A DNA stretch of 64,000 bases from NCBI GenBank assembly GCA_903831295.1, contig CAIKXA010000013.1, positions 1 to 64,000 of the forward strand. Direction: 5' to 3'. Position numbers and translations under genes: made by a program. This document shows positions 58,756-64,000 of this stretch, piece by piece. Origin of the DNA: an uncultured bacterium (GTDB lineage: Bacteria > Planctomycetota > Phycisphaerae > Phycisphaerales > SM1A02). The first letter of the stretch is position 1; every line of letters begins with the position of its first letter. Under the pieces are notes generated by a model, which was not told the origin of the DNA, searched no databases, and worked only from the letters and a program-made list of their open reading frames with translations.

Positions 58756-61700
58756 TGTCCAAGCGGCGAAACCGGTTGCTGCCTTGGATTGCGGCGGCGG
58801 TTGGATTGTTGATTGGCTTGATCCTGATCGTGGTCGCTTCGCAAGTGAGCGATGCTCCATCCTCCGCCAAACGAACGCCGCGCATTGTGGACGCCAAAGA
58901 TATTCCCAAGCCCGAAGCGCTCACCAGCGATGAATCGCAAAGCACGACGAAAGTTTTACAAGCAGATCAAATTTCTTTGCAGTCAGGCGCGTGGGTGCAA
59001 GTGGCGGATGACAAGGGGCGCTTGGAGCAGCAATATCACGCCACTCGAATTGATCCAGAGCCTGACAAGTGGTTGCGCATGCAATCACCACAAGCCGTCA
59101 TGTTTCCTTCGGGCGGTCGCATTGTCACCATGAGCGCCGATCGCGGGCGCATGCGGGTTCCCAAGCGCGCTTTGGAAAGCGGTCAGCTTGAAGGGCATGT
59201 TGTGATTCAAGTTTTCAAGCCAGTCGATGGCCGCGAGATTGATCTTGCAAAAGATCAACCCACAATAAAAATTATCGCGCCCGAGGCCAGCTTTGACAGC
59301 GTGCTTGGTGAAGTTCGTTGCGACAAGTCGGTGAAAGTAGTCACCGAAGCGCTCCGTTTTGAGGGCGAGGGGCTGACCATGTTGTTGACCGAGGATGGAA
59401 AGGGAATTGAGCGCCTCACGGTGGAGCGGCCGCTTTCTCCGATTGAAATTGAGCGGGTTGTGGCTGCCGCGCCCGCCAAATCAACAGACTTACAACCTGC
59501 ATCAACACCAATGCAATCTTCTTCCGCAACTACGGCAACCCAGTCAACCACCACGCCAAAATCTACGGCGCAGCCAGCCCAGCCAATCTCCGCTTCAACG
59601 CCTACCGCAATCGCAAACGCGGCCGCCAATAAAACTTCCGATAAAGTTGCCCAGATCGATTCCGCGTCCAAGGTTGATCCCGCGGCGGCCAAGCGTTTTT
59701 ATAAATTAATTTTGGAGAACGATGTGCGCGTGTTGCGGACCTCAACCGAGGGCAATGCCCGCATTGATGGAGATCGACTTGCGATCATTTTCAGCATGGA
59801 AAGCGACGCCGTGGGGCAGAATCTCACGCGCGCATTTCCAATGCCATCAGGGCAGGCCCCGGACGAGTTCATGACATCAAGCGTTGACTGGCGCGTGTCG
59901 CCTTTGATATTCGCCATGTCCGCGGCGGAGGTTCAGCCTGATCACATTCAAATTCAGTATCGCGGACGGTTGGTCATGACGGTGGTGACGGATGCGGCCG
60001 ACAAGTTGCCCAATTCCGACGATGTCAGACTTGACATAGAGGGAATGCCGGCGAAGTTGTACGACGAAAAGAGCCTGGCTCGAATTGATTGCGGGAGCAT
60101 GCGCTATCAATCGGGAACTGAGATGGTGTCGTTGCGCGGCTACGCCAACAAGCCATTTTTACTTGTGAGCCCGCGCCTGGATCTTGAGGGCCAAGCGTTT
60201 GATCTTGCCCGCAAGTCTGGGCAAGGACATTTGCAAGGCGCTGGGCGAATGCGTATTGGAAGCGGTGACGCGGCGGTTGCAGCTATGGCCGCGGCTCCAA
60301 ACGTGGCGCAACAAGCGATACAAAGTGGCGATCCATCAAACGCAATTATGGGGCCGCCGGATTCAGGCGCGAGCGCGCGCACGGTTCGCATTCAATGGAC
60401 CAAGTCGGTTGATTTGGAATTTGAGCCGGGAGAAAATTCCAACAAACTGTACAAAGCGGATTTTAATGGCGACGTGAACGCCGACGCCGAAGAGGTTCGC
60501 ATGGTGGCCCAAAGACTGTTGGTGAATTGTTTCAAAACCGGCAAGGGATCGGCCGTGGAACGCATTTTTGCCGACGGCGGCGCGATGGCTATTCGCCAGC
60601 CGGAAGGTTCCAGCTTGTCGGCCAAGACAATCGATCTATCCATGGAGCAAACTGAAAATGGAAGTTCCAAGGCCAAGCGATTGCTGGCCACTGGTGGAGT
60701 GGAGGCGCAAGACAAGGGGCAGCGATTATGGACCGACTCGCTGGATTGCTCTTTCCGTCCCGTGGTTGGAAAAGATTCCGCAACTGAAAATATGGAGTTG
60801 TCGGTTGTGCAATCCAAGGGTGCGGTGCAAGCGTTGCTGGCCGAGGACGCGCGTTTGTGGGCCGCCACAATGGACGCGGATATTCCCGCCAAGCGTGTCG
60901 CGTTGCGCGGACCAGATTTATTGTTGGTGCGAGGAAATGTTGTCGCCGATGTGATGAATGAACTCACGGTGGACGAGGATTCCGGCGCTGCGATCGCGCC
61001 TGGCGCTGGCCGTTTTCGATATTGGCCCAAGGCCATCTCGGATTCCGCGGCGCATCCGGTTGCTCGTCCTGTGATTCCAGAGAAGCCGCAAATGGAGGCG
61101 TTATGGAATGAGGGATTCAAGTATGAGAAAGATAAAGTTGGCCGCGCCACGCTTGATGTGCGCGGCAATGTTCGCGCAACCGCGGATCGCACCGTGCGTG
61201 AACTGGATCAATTCACGGCAAATCAAGCCATTTTAACTTTGGGCCGCGACACCAATGCTTTGGAGCAAGCGGGAGACGCAGCCAAACGAAGTGGATTGAG
61301 TTCCGAAACTTCTTCGTTGCAAGAAATTCATGGACTTGGCGAAGTTCGAATTGAAAGCCGCGGTTGGGGCCGCGACGATCGCACCGATGAGCCGCGCTTG
61401 TTTCGCTTGATGTCCAGTGAGGTGATTCATAATGTGATCACTGGCGAGTCGAATGTTCCAACTGGCGGCACCATGTTGATCTTTGACCGCGACGATGATG
61501 GAGCCAAAGCCGCTGCGCCATCATTGTTTGACGCGCGCGGTTCGACGCGATTTCTTTGGGAAACTTCATTGGTGATGAAGCGGGAAGGCAACTCGCGCTA
61601 CCGCATCACGCTTGATGGAGGTGTTGAATTGATACACGCTGGATTGCGCGCGCAAGACACATTGACATTAACGGCGGATCAATTGGAAAATACTGTGGAG

Positions 61701-62012
61701 CGTGCGGAGGCCGCGCCAGTGAAGGCGGACGCCACCGAGGCGACGCCGGTTGATTTTGGGGCGCCGGTGAAATTGTTGCGCATTCGCGCGCTTGGAAGGG
61801 TATTTGTAAGGACGCCTGATGTGGATGTGGAGTGCGACGCGTTTGATTACGACTTGCGAACCAAAGTGGCGACGCTTTCGGCGCGGGCGGGTCGAACCAT
61901 CACCATCATGCAAAAGGGAAAGGGTTCTCCCATCAAAGCGGAGGCCGCGGTGTGGGATTTAGACAATGGCCGCGTGCGCGTGACCAACGCCGCCGGAAGT
62001 TCATTCCGTTAA
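58755..62012 (+). CDS. Giant LptC/LptA-like LPS transport protein
   Basis: 1085 residues; TGATG overlap with kdsC. One N-terminal helix (LLPWIAAAVGLLIGLILIVVA, about 8-28) anchors it. An LptC-like jellyroll follows (LQADQISLQSGAWVQVADDKGRLEQQYHATRIDPEP ... VTMSADRGRMRVPKRALESGQLEGHVVIQVF ... GEVRCDKSVKVVTEALRFEGEGLTMLL). After an Ala/Thr/Pro-rich linker (about 235-315) come several further OstA/LptA-like beta repeats (DLEFEPGENSNKLYKADFNGDVNADAEEVRMVAQRLLVNC, GGVEAQDKGQRLWTDSLDC, ARLWAATMDADIPAKRVALRGPDLLLVRGNVVADV). Usual LptC and LptA are about 190 residues each. Probably bridges LPS across the periplasm; fusion inferred from order and repeats. Confidence 0.72.
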   Translation: MSKRRNRLLPWIAAAVGLLIGLILIVVASQVSDAPSSAKRTPRIVDAKDIPKPEALTSDESQSTTKVLQADQISLQSGAWVQVADDKGRLEQQYHATRIDPEPDKWLRMQSPQAVMFPSGGRIVTMSADRGRMRVPKRALESGQLEGHVVIQVFKPVDGREIDLAKDQPTIKIIAPEASFDSVLGEVRCDKSVKVVTEALRFEGEGLTMLLTEDGKGIERLTVERPLSPIEIERVVAAAPAKSTDLQPASTPMQSSSATTATQSTTTPKSTAQPAQPISASTPTAIANAAANKTSDKVAQIDSASKVDPAAAKRFYKLILENDVRVLRTSTEGNARIDGDRLAIIFSMESDAVGQNLTRAFPMPSGQAPDEFMTSSVDWRVSPLIFAMSAAEVQPDHIQIQYRGRLVMTVVTDAADKLPNSDDVRLDIEGMPAKLYDEKSLARIDCGSMRYQSGTEMVSLRGYANKPFLLVSPRLDLEGQAFDLARKSGQGHLQGAGRMRIGSGDAAVAAMAAAPNVAQQAIQSGDPSNAIMGPPDSGASARTVRIQWTKSVDLEFEPGENSNKLYKADFNGDVNADAEEVRMVAQRLLVNCFKTGKGSAVERIFADGGAMAIRQPEGSSLSAKTIDLSMEQTENGSSKAKRLLATGGVEAQDKGQRLWTDSLDCSFRPVVGKDSATENMELSVVQSKGAVQALLAEDARLWAATMDADIPAKRVALRGPDLLLVRGNVVADVMNELTVDEDSGAAIAPGAGRFRYWPKAISDSAAHPVARPVIPEKPQMEALWNEGFKYEKDKVGRATLDVRGNVRATADRTVRELDQFTANQAILTLGRDTNALEQAGDAAKRSGLSSETSSLQEIHGLGEVRIESRGWGRDDRTDEPRLFRLMSSEVIHNVITGESNVPTGGTMLIFDRDDDGAKAAAPSLFDARGSTRFLWETSLVMKREGNSRYRITLDGGVELIHAGLRAQDTLTLTADQLENTVERAEAAPVKADATEATPVDFGAPVKLLRIRALGRVFVRTPDVDVECDAFDYDLRTKVATLSARAGRTITIMQKGKGSPIKAEAAVWDLDNGRVRVTNAAGSSFR

Positions 62013-62791
62013 AGTTGCGAGCGAATTTCCCAAAGGTCGGGAAAGCTTGGCTGAAATAGAGTCGCGCGTAAATAGGCCACGCCTGAAGATCCGCCCGTTC
62101 CAGTTTTTGTGCCAATGGTTCGCTCAACCATCTTCACATGTCGATAGCGCCACTCTTGAATTCCCTCGTCAAAGTCAACCAACATTTCGCACATTCCACG
62201 AAGCGGACCGGGCTTGTGGTACACGCGCAGCAGCAGTTCTTGCAGTTCTGGATCTGAAATTGTCGCCGCGGTTGCCTCGCGTTGCAGCGCGGAAGTAGGC
62301 ACATTTTCACCCATTTTTGCAAGACATTGAATGAAACCAGACCACAGTGTTGGAAGTTTGGCGTGTTCTTCCAGCGCCAGGCGCTCGGCGCTTGCCGCGG
62401 GGTAGCGCTCAATTACTTTCAGATTTCTTTTGCCCAGAAAAAATTCAAACGCACGAAATTGCCAACTTTGAAATCCACTGGCGTTGGTGAGAAAATTTCG
62501 AAACGCCAAAAACGAAACTGGCGTCATGGTTTCAAGCACATCGATTTGCGCCACCATGGTCTTGAGAATTTTCAACATGCGCGCCAATGTGGACGCGGCC
62601 TCCTCCAAGCGACCTTGCGCCAGAAGTTCGCGCAGGTGTTGGCCTTCATGGAGTTGCTGCTTGAACCACAATTCATACACTTGGTGAATGATGATGAATA
62701 AAGTTTCATCATGCTCCACCGGAGTGCCGACTGGTTGTTGCAGGGAAAGTAATTCTTGAACTTTTAGATATTGACCGTAGGTGATGTCCAC
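62009..62791 (-). CDS. kynA: Tryptophan 2,3-dioxygenase
   Basis: Haem enzyme opening tryptophan to N-formylkynurenine. Signature: ITYGQYLKVQELLSLQ, PVEHDETLFIIIHQVYELWFKQQLHE, MTPVSFLAFRNFLTNASGFQSWQFRAFEFFLG (residues binding haem and substrate), ALEEHAKLPTLW and WRYRHVKMVERTIGTKTGTGGSSGVAYL. The GTG at 62791 gives 260 residues, normal for bacterial enzymes; the track start 62941 lies deep inside the upstream gene. Even so it overlaps the desaturase gene by 28 nt. No kynB or kynU is visible. Confidence 0.94.
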   Translation of the reverse strand: MDITYGQYLKVQELLSLQQPVGTPVEHDETLFIIIHQVYELWFKQQLHEGQHLRELLAQGRLEEAASTLARMLKILKTMVAQIDVLETMTPVSFLAFRNFLTNASGFQSWQFRAFEFFLGKRNLKVIERYPAASAERLALEEHAKLPTLWSGFIQCLAKMGENVPTSALQREATAATISDPELQELLLRVYHKPGPLRGMCEMLVDFDEGIQEWRYRHVKMVERTIGTKTGTGGSSGVAYLRATLFQPSFPDLWEIRSQL

Positions 62792-64000
62792 GGTCGAAGC
62801 ATACCGCTGTGGCGAGTTGATGGAGTGTCCAACGCGCAATTCAGGCCAAGCTCCGCGCACAGAAGCCGCGCGGTGATTTGGGATGAGAGAAAAATGACTG
62901 GCAACCCTGAGCCTGGATGCGTTCCGCCTCCGACAAACCACGTGGATTCAACGCCGCGCATTTTGTGTTGCGGTCGCTTGTGCAGCATTTGTCCCAGCGT
63001 GTGCGCCAAATTGAACGTGGCGCCAAATTGAATTCCTTCGGCGGCCCAATCATTGGGGGTGATATGTTTCTCGGCGCGGATGCGGCCGCGGATATCGCCA
63101 ACTCCAAACACAGTCTCAAGTTGGTCCAGCGTTCTCTCGCGCAAGATTGCGCTACTCGGATTCCAGTCCACGTGATTCACGCCTGGTTGCGTGTTGGGAG
63201 TGGGCACCAAAATGTACAGCGCGCTGTGTCCGCTAGGCGCCATCGAAGCGTCAAGGCGCGATGGATTGCAGACATACATCGACGGATCCTCGCTCAACAC
63301 GCCATTGGTGGAAATGTCGCGCAAATTTTGCTCATACTGTCGGCTGGCGTAAATGGTGTGGTGGGGAAGTTCAATCTCGCCGTCCACTCCCAGATACATC
63401 ATGAAGGTGGAGCAGGAATATTTTTTGCGGTCGATATTTTGGTCGCTCCAAGCGCCGCGCAACGGTTCAGGAATCATGCGTTTCATAGCGGAGGCGGCGT
63501 CTGCGTTGATGACCACGTGCTTGTGTCGATGCAGGTCGCCATTCACGCGCACGCCCACGGCTTGACGGCCTTCAAATTCTAATGTGTCCACGGGTGAATT
63601 GAAATGAAATCGCACACCAAGTTCCTGCGCCATCTCGCGCATGGCGTTCATAATGGCGTTGCATCCGCCGCGTGGATGCCAAATTCCATATTCATATTCA
63701 ATGAAGGGGAGAATGCTGAACAGTTCAGGGCACTCGAATGGGCTCATGCCCAAATATTTGCTTTGAAATGAAAGCGCCAGGCGAATGTGCGGATTATGGA
63801 AATAGCCGCGCAAGTGGTCGTACAAACTTTGCCAGGGTCGAAGTTGCGTTCCAGCGCGCATGTTGTCCACGGTGCACAAATCCAACACACTGCGAATGGG
63901 ATTGCGCAGCAATGGAGTCATGGCTTGGAGTTTGCGGCGGTTGTCACTGATAAACTTTAGAAACGCGGGTCCATCATGAGGTTCAATGGCGCTCAGGCGT
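62764..64000 (-). CDS. CrtI-type phytoene desaturase / FAD-dependent amine oxidase family, N-terminus off the right edge
   Basis: 412 residues are visible and the frame is open to the window end. Features: LRGYFHNPHIRLALSFQSKYLGMSPFECPELFSILPFIEYEYGIWHPRGGCNAIMNAMREMAQELGVRFHFNSPV, VINADAASAMKRMIP, KKYSCSTFMMYLGVDG and the final GVESTWFVGGGTHPGSGLPVIFLSSQITARLL, which is the CrtI C-terminal FAD motif. Substrate could be phytoene, diapophytoene or a related polyene. The ORF track's start (63921) is internal. The overlap with kynA suggests cotranscription. Confidence 0.88.
   Translation of the reverse strand, partial: RLSAIEPHDGPAFLKFISDNRRKLQAMTPLLRNPIRSVLDLCTVDNMRAGTQLRPWQSLYDHLRGYFHNPHIRLALSFQSKYLGMSPFECPELFSILPFIEYEYGIWHPRGGCNAIMNAMREMAQELGVRFHFNSPVDTLEFEGRQAVGVRVNGDLHRHKHVVINADAASAMKRMIPEPLRGAWSDQNIDRKKYSCSTFMMYLGVDGEIELPHHTIYASRQYEQNLRDISTNGVLSEDPSMYVCNPSRLDASMAPSGHSALYILVPTPNTQPGVNHVDWNPSSAILRERTLDQLETVFGVGDIRGRIRAEKHITPNDWAAEGIQFGATFNLAHTLGQMLHKRPQHKMRGVESTWFVGGGTHPGSGLPVIFLSSQITARLLCAELGLNCALDTPSTRHSGMLRPWTSPTVNI

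Overview
The window looks like a chromosomal segment from a member of the Planctomycetota, most likely class Phycisphaerae. This placement is inferred from gene content, not from a marker search. Supporting signs are a secreted subtilase with a dockerin-type tail (DFDNSGFVDSADLGRLLGA), a one-helix coiled-coil protein with a BRCT-like end of planctomycete type, an ECF sigma factor paired with a pseudopilin-like partner, a Gram-negative lipid A/LPS export set, and the hopanoid enzyme HpnH. The DNA is moderately GC-rich and almost wholly coding. I found no insertion sequence, prophage, CRISPR array, tRNA or rRNA.

Layout. 1-9 kb: 5'-complete but edge-truncated NAD-glutamate dehydrogenase, ribF-nrnA, then a leftward run pyrC - RND/MMPL exporter - HMA-domain lipoprotein, and a cysteine-rich repeat lipoprotein. 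9-14 kb: uvrC, rnd and two unrecognised proteins. 14-18 kb: rlmN, fdx-iscX, cls, greA. 17.8-23 kb: leftward envelope cluster murC-murB-ddl-ftsQ-like-membrane protein. 23-31 kb: sigma-54 response regulator, lptF-lptG, a parvulin-type lipoprotein, a small secreted protein and a polytopic glycosyltransferase, several of which overlap antisense at their ends. 31-34 kb: fliW-csrA, rpmI-rplT, ECF sigma/anti-sigma. 34-41 kb: hpnH, trpF, gltA, an MBL-fold hydrolase, eno, a SerA-like dehydrogenase. 41-50 kb: dockerin subtilase, double ABC permease, nuoD-nuoE-small ORF-nuoF-ybeY-corC. 50-58 kb: lptB, PEGA lipoprotein, a noncoding stretch with a candidate small RNA, a PagL-like barrel, galE, small conserved ORFs, an LpxL-like acyltransferase, the coiled-coil protein, rpsT and a CPBP protease. 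58-64 kb: kdsC with a giant LptC/LptA-like protein, kynA, and an edge-truncated crtI-type desaturase.

How the genes fit together. The strongest theme is the outer envelope. Kdo-8-phosphate phosphatase, a lipid A acyltransferase, LptB, LptF, LptG, a 1085-residue LptC/LptA-like protein and a PagL-like lipid A deacylase are spread over five loci, beside peptidoglycan precursor genes, cardiolipin synthase and hopanoid/isoprenoid genes. A second theme is central metabolism and respiration (citrate synthase, enolase, Complex I subunits, glutamate dehydrogenase). Regulatory items include the FliW-CsrA switch with two CsrA-like sites in its leader, and GreA.

Points most worth checking: (i) many unlinked genes have a -10-like hexamer ending 6-7 nt before the start codon and no Shine-Dalgarno, suggesting widespread leaderless transcription; (ii) gltA is frameshifted and the facing MBL gene carries an in-frame TAG, each separating a conserved C-terminus; (iii) the anti-sigma/pseudopilin fusion and the giant Lpt protein; (iv) a promoter-to-terminator noncoding unit near 51.3-51.5 kb. 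No single unmistakably new multi-gene system was found.
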